DNA of 58,312 nucleotides, from NCBI RefSeq assembly GCF_021018745.1, contig NZ_CP063846.1, positions 114,017-172,328 on the forward strand. Direction: 5' to 3'. A program made the translations under genes and the position numbers. Source of the DNA: Gloeobacter morelensis MG652769. Its GTDB lineage: Bacteria > Cyanobacteriota > Cyanobacteriia > Gloeobacterales > Gloeobacteraceae. Below the pieces are notes generated by a model. The model was not told the DNA's origin. It was given only the letters and a program-made list of their open reading frames with translations, and did no database searches. Every line of letters begins with the position of its first letter. The first letter of the stretch is position 1. Positions 26,541-33,509 of this stretch are shown here, piece after piece.

Positions 26541-26549
26541 TGATATAAT
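26541..26549 (+). promoter_or_regulatory. Extended -10 promoter of the CRISPR effector
   Basis: TGATATAAT is a perfect extended -10 element (TG, one base, TATAAT). No clear -35 is needed or seen. Transcription would begin near 26556, giving either a leaderless message from ATG 26556 or a leader of about 70 bases before ATG 26625. Confidence 0.65.
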
Positions 26550-26624
26550 TTGGCCATGCTGGAAGAAGTTGCTTGGCCCGATGCTTTAAGCGTTGCTCTG
26601 CCTAGTGCTGGCAGGCGTGCAGGC

Positions 26625-28295
26625 ATGCGGACTCTGGAATTCAAGCTCTATTTGAAGGCCGAGCAGCAGAAGCTCGTCGATAGCTGGCTTACCGATTTGC
26701 GGGGGGTGTGGAACGCTGCCCTTGATCTGCTGTTGGAGCACGCAGCTTTCCGTGCCTGGGATCGCTTAGAGAAAAGCTGGGTGCCGTGCTGCCCGCTGCC
26801 GTGGAAGTTCAGGTACCGGCCCAATCCCGAGGGCGAGGGCTATATTGCAGTGGCCTATTCGCAAGCGGCACGCGTGCGCCCCTGGGCTCAGTTTTGTCCT
26901 TTGCCCCAGGATTATCGTGTGCCGCGTCTTGAGAGTCCGGGTGAGTTTACGCTGGCGGCGGAATTTGCCCACAAGCGCCGCCCATGGCTCGCCCATATTC
27001 CTGCTAACCTGATACGCGGGGTGATCGCTTCACTGGTGGCTGCCTGGGAGCGCCATAAAAAAGATCCGAAAAATTGTGGAGAGCCGAAATTCAAGCGGCC
27101 TGGGCGAGGTGATCTCGATACTTTAATCCACGGTGATCCCAAAGGCGCAAAAATTCAGCCGGGTGTACTGCCGAAGCGTCATCCTGAGATTGCTGATGCG
27201 CGCTTGCGTAAGCGCAAGATTGCCTTTCCAGGTTTAGGGGTACTGCACGCGCGCGGGCTTGAGCACTGGCCTGCCGAGGTACCGGTGTGCATGGTCAAAA
27301 TTACCCGTCGCCCATCCGGTTACTATCTGCAACTGACCGGTGAGCTGCCCGACTCCTGGCAACCCAAGGATGCAAGGCCCAAAGAGCGCGCGACGGCGAT
27401 TGCTTTTGACCCGCCCAAGCAGCACCATGCAGACGATACTGGTCGAGTGGTCTCGGCGCCGGCTTTTTTGCAACCCAAGCTCGACCGATTGGCCAAGCTG
27501 CAGCGTAAGGCAGACCGTCAGCAACCCGGTTCCAATCGCCAGAAACGCACCTACCACCGAATTGGCAAGCTCCACGAACAAATTCGTCTGGCCCGGCGCA
27601 ACTATAATCAAAAATTATCAACTTTTGCGGTACGCAAAGCGGGTGCGCTTGCAGTTGCTCAGATCCAGCCGGCTCTGAAAGTAAAAACCCGCAGACCCAA
27701 GCCTGTACCGAGCAAAAAGGGGCTGGGCACCTTTGATCCCAATGGTGCACAGCAAAAATCAGCTTTTAATCTGCGTCTGATCGATATCGCCCTGGGTCAG
27801 TTTGTGGCCCTGCTCGAAGCAAAGGCGAAATCGCGCGGGCGCGAGTTTCAGCGGGCGGTCAACGCTCCCGCTGCCAGTATTCGGGAAAAGGGGCTGGTCT
27901 CCTGGTCCCGGGTCTATCCGGGGTGGGCCGGAAGTACGGACGCAGAGGGGGGCGAAAGTTCTCCGGCGAAGCGTCAAGGAGAGCAATCTCCCCCTGGCGG
28001 GGTTCCCGCCACAGTTACCTCAACCTCCTCTACGAAGCAAAATTCAAGCTCCTCCGGTCCGAGCGGAACTACGGGCGCCAACAAAGGCCAAAAGCCAGAC
28101 AGTAAGCGCACCCTGCAGTCACGCAAGGCCAAACAGGTGCTTGAAAATGCCGAAAGCCAGGTGCAGAACGCTTCCAGTGCAGTCGATCCTCCTCAGGAAC
28201 AATATCAAATCGATCCCCAAAGCCCAAGGGCAAGGAGATCCACGAAAAAATCGGCAGAAGATGGGTCTGGCAGCGATTTTCGAGCACCGCCGTGA
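26625..28295 (+). CDS. TnpB-derived type V-U-like CRISPR effector, RuvC apparently inactive
   Basis: The N-terminus (MRTLEFKLYL, then GVWNAAL) matches the OrfB/TnpB and small Cas12 start, which is why I prefer ATG 26625 over TTG 26550 or ATG 26556. The middle carries TnpB-like segments: IAFDPP with RuvC-I Asp262, an Arg/Lys helical stretch (KLDRLAKLQRKADRQQ), and QKLSTFAVRKAGALAVAQI, where the RuvC-II Glu is replaced by Gln346. The segment VNAPAASI (about 412-419) corresponds to the VxPAxTSxxC element, but the zinc-ribbon cysteines and RuvC-III Asp are absent. A Ser/Pro/Gly-rich tail of about 130 residues replaces them. A CRISPR array starts at the base after the stop. It is not Cas12k by sequence; the closest group I can suggest is cyanobacterial V-U2 (c2c8). 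An RNA-guided DNA binder without cleavage is the inference. Confidence 0.8.
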   Translation: MRTLEFKLYLKAEQQKLVDSWLTDLRGVWNAALDLLLEHAAFRAWDRLEKSWVPCCPLPWKFRYRPNPEGEGYIAVAYSQAARVRPWAQFCPLPQDYRVPRLESPGEFTLAAEFAHKRRPWLAHIPANLIRGVIASLVAAWERHKKDPKNCGEPKFKRPGRGDLDTLIHGDPKGAKIQPGVLPKRHPEIADARLRKRKIAFPGLGVLHARGLEHWPAEVPVCMVKITRRPSGYYLQLTGELPDSWQPKDARPKERATAIAFDPPKQHHADDTGRVVSAPAFLQPKLDRLAKLQRKADRQQPGSNRQKRTYHRIGKLHEQIRLARRNYNQKLSTFAVRKAGALAVAQIQPALKVKTRRPKPVPSKKGLGTFDPNGAQQKSAFNLRLIDIALGQFVALLEAKAKSRGREFQRAVNAPAASIREKGLVSWSRVYPGWAGSTDAEGGESSPAKRQGEQSPPGGVPATVTSTSSTKQNSSSSGPSGTTGANKGQKPDSKRTLQSRKAKQVLENAESQVQNASSAVDPPQEQYQIDPQSPRARRSTKKSAEDGSGSDFRAPP

Positions 28296-28838
28296 GTGAT
28301 CTCGGCTCTCTGGAGGCAAAGGTGGCTGCACTAGGGGTGTGGGCTTTATTCTGAGCCGGGCGGTGAAGCCGTGAGCGTGATCTCGGCTCTCTGGAGGCAA
28401 AGGTGGCTGCACTTGTTGCCACCATACCAAGTGTCAGCCCCAAGGAAGTGATCTCGGGTCTCTGGAGGCAAAGGTGGCTGCACTTGTTGCCACCATACCA
28501 AGTGTCAGCCCCAAGGAAGTGATCTCGGGTCTCTGGAGGCAAAGGTGGCTGCACGTCACTGCGAAAAAGTGCATCGAAAGAGAAGGGCTGCGAGTGATCT
28601 CGGGTCTCTGGAGGCAAAGGTGGCTGCACAGGCGACCAGGTTACCCAAAATCCCGACAGAAAAACCGTGATCTCGGCTCTCTGGAGGCAAAGGTGACTGC
28701 ACGCTGGCTCTTGAATTTGGAAGCAATCTTTTACTCTGGTGATCTCGGGTCTCTGGAGGCAAAGATGACTGCACCTATTAAAGACATACAAAGTACGAAT
28801 TTCTCAAGGGTAATCTCGGCTCTCTGGAGGCAAAGGTG
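28296..28838 (+). CRISPR. CRISPR array, seven 36-nt repeats plus a degenerate eighth
   Basis: Repeats start at 28296, 28377, 28448, 28519, 28594, 28667 and 28739, each 36 nt, beginning GTGATCTCGG and ending GACTGCAC or GGCTGCAC; the eighth (28810 to about 28838) starts GTAATCTCGG and loses its 3' end. Spacers are 45, 35, 35, 39, 37, 36 and 35 nt. Spacers 2 and 3 are identical. Repeats come in two forms, CTCGGC or CTCGGG at positions 7-12. All contain TCTGGAGGCAAAG. There is no leader between effector and array and no cas1 or cas2 in the window. It is probably transcribed with the effector. Confidence 0.95.
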
Positions 28839-29195
28839 AACGAGCCGCCAATGGAGCGTAAGCCCGGGGCGAAGCAAGGCAACCCCAACCTGGACCAGAT
28901 GCGGGTCAATATTCCGGCCGTCAAGCCCGGCAAGCGGACCGTGATCATCTCCGTGCGCGTCACAGAAGACGAAGCGGACTTCCTTGATTCGCTCCCAAGC
29001 GGCCTATCAAAGAACGTTAGAGAAGCATTATCCCAGTACCTTAAGGAAGCCGGATGCCGGGGATCTGATGAGGCCGACCACATGGGCGAGGACGAGGACG
29101 ACACCTATGACTGGGGAGGTGTCGATCCCTTAACGATCGGTAAGCCGGTGTACCACGATCTCGACTTGGGTCTTCTCTTCATAGAAGAAGAGTAA
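28836..29195 (+). CDS. Ribbon-helix-helix protein starting inside the last CRISPR repeat
   Basis: GTG 28836 lies in the terminal repeat, whose TGGAGG supplies a ribosome site 7 bases upstream. After a basic Pro-rich N-terminus, residues 30-70 (TVIISVRVTEDEADFLDSL, then SKNVREALSQYLKEAG) match an RHH/Arc-type fold: one beta strand and two helices, usually a dimeric DNA-binding repressor or antitoxin. The C-terminus is very acidic. Its position makes it the third gene of the effector-array transcript. It may regulate the locus or work with the effector. Alternative start: ATG 28851. Confidence 0.65.
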   Translation: MNEPPMERKPGAKQGNPNLDQMRVNIPAVKPGKRTVIISVRVTEDEADFLDSLPSGLSKNVREALSQYLKEAGCRGSDEADHMGEDEDDTYDWGGVDPLTIGKPVYHDLDLGLLFIEEE

Positions 29196-29199
29196 ACGA

Positions 29200-29232
29200 C
29201 CCGACCCTAAGCGCAAAGCGCTATAGGGCGGG
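29200..29232. other. 14-bp hairpin at the TnpB 3' end
   Basis: CCCG, CCCTA and AGCGC pair with GCGCT, TAGGG and CGGG around an AAA loop, with two single-base bulges. It overlaps the TnpB stop and sits 5 bases after the RHH gene stop. It could be a bidirectional terminator, or the stem of the guide (omega) RNA and right end of the IS200/IS605-type element. Confidence 0.6.
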
Positions 29233-30379
29233 CTTTGGACCTGGGCCACTCGCACGCATAGGCGCACGGGTGGGCCGATCCTTCGGGCTGGTTTACAAGC
29301 AGCCCCAAACAGCGAATATTCCTCGCCCCATTCAAGTCGGTATCACCGTGCCAACCACAGCCATCCACGCACCGGAAGCTCTTACCCTGCCGCTCACCCA
29401 TCTGGTGGCAGCAGTGGCAAGTCTTGGAAGTCCAGGCCGGGTGGACCAGCACCACAGATACCCCGGCCGTCAGCGCTTTGTATTCCAGAAACTGCCTCAA
29501 TTGGTAGAAGCTCCAGCTATTGGCCAGGCGGCGCTCCGTCTTGCTCCTGGGCTGCTGGTTGGTGCGTTCCCGGATACCCGTCAGGGCTTCGAGGGCGATC
29601 GTCCAACTGTGCTCCCTGGCCTGGTTGACCAGATGCTTACTGATGCAGTGGTTGGTATGACGACCGAAGCGTCTCTCCCGACCGGACAACCGTTTCAAGA
29701 GTCTACGGCAACTGCGCCGACTCACTCTTGTGCCTTTCGCGGCCTTCGATTGGAGAGCCTGTCTCAATTTGTGGTGGCGCTCGCGCACCACCTGAATGGT
29801 CTTGCCGCTGAAGGTTTCTCCTTTGGTGGTGTGGACAATATCCGTGCGACCAAAATCCACGCCAAGCACGTCGGCGCAGGGCGGTGGCGTGGGGGCAGCG
29901 CGTTCAAGGACGATCTGAACGTAGTAGGTGCCATCCTGCCGCTTGCTCAGCACGGCCGCCCTGGGGGACTCGCCTGCCAGCAACCTGCGTTGGTAGTTGC
30001 CAAGGGCCAGACTGAACCGCTCTCGACCGTCGAGCATCGTCAGGCTCACAGTCCAGTCACGCTCGCGAAAGGTAAATATTCGAGCATCATAGCGGATGCT
30101 GGTCGGCCGAAACTGGTAAGCGCGGTTGGCTTTACGGGCATCGGCGACCCGGCGAATCGCCTGAATGGCCAGATTGGCAGACAACCCGAACAGCACCCGC
30201 ACCTGGTGGTAAACCAGTGCCTGCATCTTCAACTGATTGCGCAGCGTGAGTGGCACCTGGGCATGGATCCAGTTGCAAGCATCCGCAAACGCCCCGAGCA
30301 AGGCATCCATTTTCGAGGCTTGCTCGGGGGATACTTTCAACTTGCATGATACAGTCGTGATGCTGTTCATGTGTACCAT
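29207..30379 (-). CDS. tnpB: TnpB (IS200/IS605-family RNA-guided nuclease)
   Basis: All three RuvC acidic residues are present: Asp175 in GVDFG, Glu264 in IALEALTG and Asp349 in DTDLNGARNI. A zinc ribbon is formed by Cys322, Cys325, Cys338 and Cys342. The 390-residue length is normal. No TnpA transposase is nearby, so this is a stand-alone TnpB. It converges on the CRISPR locus and its start is close to the truncated umuD, so the element may have removed the umuD 5' end. Known TnpB proteins cut DNA using an RNA from the element's right end. Confidence 0.93.
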   Translation of the reverse strand: MVHMNSITTVSCKLKVSPEQASKMDALLGAFADACNWIHAQVPLTLRNQLKMQALVYHQVRVLFGLSANLAIQAIRRVADARKANRAYQFRPTSIRYDARIFTFRERDWTVSLTMLDGRERFSLALGNYQRRLLAGESPRAAVLSKRQDGTYYVQIVLERAAPTPPPCADVLGVDFGRTDIVHTTKGETFSGKTIQVVRERHHKLRQALQSKAAKGTRVSRRSCRRLLKRLSGRERRFGRHTNHCISKHLVNQAREHSWTIALEALTGIRERTNQQPRSKTERRLANSWSFYQLRQFLEYKALTAGVSVVLVHPAWTSKTCHCCHQMGERQGKSFRCVDGCGWHGDTDLNGARNIRCLGLLVNQPEGSAHPCAYACEWPRSKARPIALCA

Positions 30380-30413
30380 TGTACACCAAATATCCAGGTA
30401 TTAGTGAGCCTAC

Positions 30414-30734
30414 GTGGAAGGCCCCCTGGACCTCAACACCCATCTGGTCCGGCACCCCGCCGCCACCTTTTATCTGCGTGTGGCCGGCGATTCGATGAGC
30501 CCGGCCGTCCAACCCGGCGCGCTCCTGGTGGTCGATCACGCCCTTGAACCGGCCGACGGGTCGATCGTCGTCGCAGTGGTGGACGCCGAATTGACGCTGA
30601 AGCGTCTGCGGCTGTCCGGCGGCCGGGTGCTGCTGGCGGCCGACAACGGCGGCTATCCCCCGATCCGGATCGCGGGTGATGCCCGGCTGGAGATCTGGGG
30701 CGTTGTCGTCGCCGCGATCAACATCTTTGTCTGA
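30414..30734 (+). pseudogene. umuD: UmuD-like protein lacking its N-terminus
   Basis: DLNTHLVRHPAATFYLRVAG, then DSMSPA and a later LKRLRLSGG match the catalytic domain of UmuD (S24 peptidase: Ser in GDSM, Lys in the following KRL). About 40 residues normally found before this, including the self-cleavage site, are missing; the tnpB start is only 34 bases upstream. An in-frame GTG could still yield a 106-residue catalytic domain. It sits 12 bases before umuC, the usual order for the error-prone polymerase V operon. Confidence 0.7.
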
Positions 30735-30746
30735 GGGCGCCGCGCG

Positions 30747-32110
30747 GTGTCGGAGATTTTGCCGTGGGGTCTGGAGAGCCGAACGGCTTTCGTTCTGGTC
30801 GACTGCAATTCCTTCTACGCCTCTTGTGAGGCGCTCTTCGAGCCCCGGCTCTGGCGGCAGCCGCTGGCGGTGCTCTACAACAACGACGGCACGGTGGTCG
30901 CCCTCAACGCGGCGGCGAAGGCAATAGGGGTAAGCAAGTTCCAGCCCTTCTTCGAGATCCGGCACCTGATGGAGTCGGCCGGTCTGCGGGTGCGTTCCTC
31001 GAATTTCGAGCTCCACGGCGACGTGTCGCGCCGCATTTGTGAGGTGCTCGAAATGTTCGGCGATTGCGAGCGCTACTCGATCGACGAGTGCTTCCTCGAA
31101 CTTCCTGAGATCGGGGCCGGGAATCTACTGATCCACCTGGAGACGATCAAGCTGGCGGTCGCCCGGTGGGTGGGTGTGCCGGTGTCCCTGGGGGAGGGCA
31201 GGACAAAGACGCTGGCCAAAGCGGCGACTTGGGTGGCGAAGAAAGAATTGCCGTCATTGGGCATCTTCGCGCTGCAGACCCTTGAGCAGGAGGAGGCGAT
31301 CCTCGGGCGCCTGCCGGTGGGTGAGGTCTGGGGGCTCGGCCCGCGCTGGGCGAAGCGGCTGACGGAGCGGGGCTTCGACACGGCCCTAGCCCTGCGGGAG
31401 CTGCCCGACGGGGTGGCGAAGAAGCTGACGAGCGTCGTGGGCGTGCGCACGGTGCTGGAGAGCTGCGGGGGATAAGTTGCCTGCCGCTGGAGCTGGCACC
31501 GCCCGCCCGAAAGTCGATCTGCGTCTCGCGCTCGTTCGGCCGCCCGGTCACCGGTGTCGACGAGCTGGCCGAGGCGGTCGCCACTTTTACGGCGAAGGCG
31601 GCGCACAAGCTAAGGCGCGAGGGGTTGACCGCGGGCGTGATCACGGTCTTCGCCCACTCTAGCCGGTTCAATGAGGACTACCACTCGGCCTCGGCGAGCT
31701 GGCGGCTGGGGGTGGCAAGCAGTTTCACCCCGGCGCTGCAACGGTCGGCATTGGAGCTGGCCCGCAAACTGTGGCGGGAGGGCGTCGAGTTCGCCAAAGC
31801 GGGTGTGCTACTGGGCGAGATCGGTTCCGAAGACGCAGTTCAGTTGAGCTTGTTCAGCACCTTCGAGATCGATGACGAGGAGCCAAGACGGTTGATGGCG
31901 TCGCTCGATGCACTCAACGGCGAGTAGGGGCAGGGTACGGTGCGCTTCGCGGGCGAAGGCATCGGCCAGCGGTGGCAGACACGGGCTCAGCACCGTTCGC
32001 CCCGCTGGACCACCAGGTGGGCGGAGCTTCCTGTGGCGACGACGACCCGCGTGATCTTGTCTTGCACCGATGCGGTCGCGGGAGGGGGCCATCATGCCCG
32101 GGAGCGGTAG
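30747..32110 (+). pseudogene. umuC: umuC, DNA polymerase V catalytic subunit, disrupted
   Basis: The N-terminal part has the Y-family hallmarks VDCNSFYASCEALF and YSIDECFLEL. The frame ends at TAA 31473-31475 just after a run of five G (31467-31471); adding one G restores ISCLPLELAPP and the frame continues to 31924. A TAG at 31925-31927 interrupts again, after which TVRFAGEGIGQRW and WTTRWAELPV, the normal UmuC C-terminus, follow to a stop at 32110. So the gene has one frameshift and one nonsense change and would not make a full polymerase. Confidence 0.85.
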
Positions 32111-32270
32111 GAAGATCATCCACGTCGACATGGATGCCTTCTTCGCCAGTGTCGAGCAGCGGGACGACCCGCGGTACAGTGGCAAGCCGCTGGCGGTGCG
32201 CGGCATGCCCGCCCAGAGGGGGATCGGGTTGCCGCGAAGGCAATCGGCGGTGTCGTTCCGCATTTTTTAA
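32094..32270 (+). pseudogene. dinB: dinB (DNA polymerase IV) N-terminal fragment
   Basis: The 58-residue frame contains [20 protein letters not shown] and GKPLAV, the start of DinB including the catalytic Asp of the Y-family palm. It is cut off after about 45 family residues; a frame change then gives VAAKAIGG, a further scrap. It overlaps the end of umuC. Confidence 0.75.
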
Positions 32271-32382
32271 CCCCACGCGCGCAATCCCAAGTTGGAATTC
32301 TCGAATGGGCATTTTTCTGGAGCGTTTATGCCATTTATCTGTGAGGGCTCAACAGACAGTAACAACATTTCGGAGATCATAC

Positions 32383-32742
32383 ATGGACACTGCGACAATC
32401 AGCAGAAGGGCGCTTGTGGGCGGTGCGGTAGTTGCCATGCCGATCGCCGGTACTTTGCTGGCCCCAGGGCAGGTTTTGGCCGTGCCGGGTCCGGGATTTT
32501 ATTGCACCGCGCGTTATGGGGGGTCGTATGTAGGCGAGGTTTGGGTTTCGTCCAACCTCGAAGGCTTCAACATCAGCGAATCTTCCAGCAGCACGGCGGT
32601 CTGGGATATAGCTATCAGTTACGGCAGTGGAGGGTATTATGAGGGCCTTTACGGCCAATTTTTTGGCTGGGATCTAGGTTCGGTCGCCGATTGCCAGATC
32701 TACGTGACGGATCTAGGTTTGAGCAATTTTGGGTACTGCTAA
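32383..32742 (+). CDS. Small exported protein with RR signal (second copy of the pair)
   Basis: The N-terminus (TISRRALVGGAVVAMPIAG) looks like a twin-arginine signal. The mature 80 residues are Gly/Ser/Tyr-rich with three Cys, suggesting a small disulphide-bearing beta protein. CGGAG precedes the ATG. It is paired with the TPR-like gene at 32767 exactly as the gene at 23040 is paired with 23409; sequence similarity between the two small proteins is weak by eye. Confidence 0.6.
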   Translation: MDTATISRRALVGGAVVAMPIAGTLLAPGQVLAVPGPGFYCTARYGGSYVGEVWVSSNLEGFNISESSSSTAVWDIAISYGSGGYYEGLYGQFFGWDLGSVADCQIYVTDLGLSNFGYC

Positions 32743-32766
32743 TCTGCATATATGGAGACAACTACT

Positions 32767-33456
32767 ATGAAACGCTCGCAAATGGTTGGCCTAGCGGTAG
32801 GGGCAGTGGCCGGGCTGCTGTTCGGGGGAAGCGCCGAAGCGCAGCAGCCTTTCAAAGTCGCTGTGTTTTCGGCGGGGGCCAAAGGGGTGGAGGAGATGAC
32901 GCTGCAAGAGGAGGAAGGGGTGTACGTGTTGGTCGATTCGTCCGGTGAGCGGATCGAGACGCTTGAAAGGGTAGCTCTCTCCGACGCGGCCAAACGGGGA
33001 CGGTTGCAGCTGCGCGGCCAGCACTTCGCCGGTTGGATAATTCGGGGAGGAGGGGAGAACGGATTTCCAGCGGGAGTGGCCGGGGTTCTCAAGCAGACGG
33101 CAATGACCGATGTGGCCAAAAAGCAGGCTTTAGCGATGCGGCTGGCTAATACCGACCCTGCGGCGGCGATCGAACAAATGGACGAATTGATGAGTGCTGA
33201 ACCCGCGAATTCCCGGATGTGGGCGGCTCGCGCCCTGGTGGCCTTTAACTCCGGGCAGTTGGATGCGGCCCGGGTGAGCGCGACGCACGGCCTGTTGCTC
33301 GCCCAGGCCCAAGCGGATCGGTTTGCTTGCGAAGGGAACCGCGCGATCCTGGCGTTGATCGCCCAGAGGGAAGTGGAAGGACAGCCGCCTACCGTCCCTT
33401 CTGTGGTCGAGGGGAGCAAGCCAAACCCCGAGAGCTATCAGTGCGTTTTTCAATAG
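32767..33456 (+). CDS. Exported protein with TPR-like C-terminus (second copy of the pair)
   Basis: I chose ATG 32767 (GGAG 9 bases upstream) over ATG 32752. A signal peptide ends near GSAEAQQ. The first mature domain shares the VYVLVDS and LRGQHFAGW patterns with the protein at 23409, and the C-terminus again reads as TPR-like helices (AAAIEQMDELMSAEP, LDAARVSATHGLLL). Function unknown; both copies lie directly after a small RR-signal protein, suggesting a working pair. Confidence 0.62.
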   Translation: MKRSQMVGLAVGAVAGLLFGGSAEAQQPFKVAVFSAGAKGVEEMTLQEEEGVYVLVDSSGERIETLERVALSDAAKRGRLQLRGQHFAGWIIRGGGENGFPAGVAGVLKQTAMTDVAKKQALAMRLANTDPAAAIEQMDELMSAEPANSRMWAARALVAFNSGQLDAARVSATHGLLLAQAQADRFACEGNRAILALIAQREVEGQPPTVPSVVEGSKPNPESYQCVFQ

Positions 33457-33468
33457 CAAAGTAAACAG

Positions 33469-33494
33469 GAACTGCCGCCTGCAGGCGGCAGTTC
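33469..33494. other. 26-nt perfect palindrome upstream of the CbbX-like gene
   Basis: The two 13-base halves, beginning GAACTGCCGCC, are exact reverse complements with no loop. It begins 12 bases after a stop codon and ends 15 bases before the next ATG. Candidate operator or mRNA hairpin; no T-run follows. Confidence 0.7.
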
Positions 33495-33509
33495 TCTTGG
33501 AGGTTCCTG

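Noticed and set aside
26625-28295. Effector as Cas12k
   Set aside because: The sequence does not resemble Cas12k and no Tn7 genes are adjacent; the TnsB remnant is about 29 kb away.
28069-28791. Long - strand open frame running through the CRISPR array
   Set aside because: Its residues follow the repeat unit (recurring Pro-Pro-Glu and Arg-Asp-His patterns) and are a by-product of the repeats.
26000-29300. tracrRNA for the array
   Set aside because: I found no clear anti-repeat by eye; a computed search for partial complements of the repeat is needed before claiming or excluding one.
31467-31475. Programmed frameshift in umuC
   Set aside because: A second in-frame TAG downstream makes gene decay more likely.
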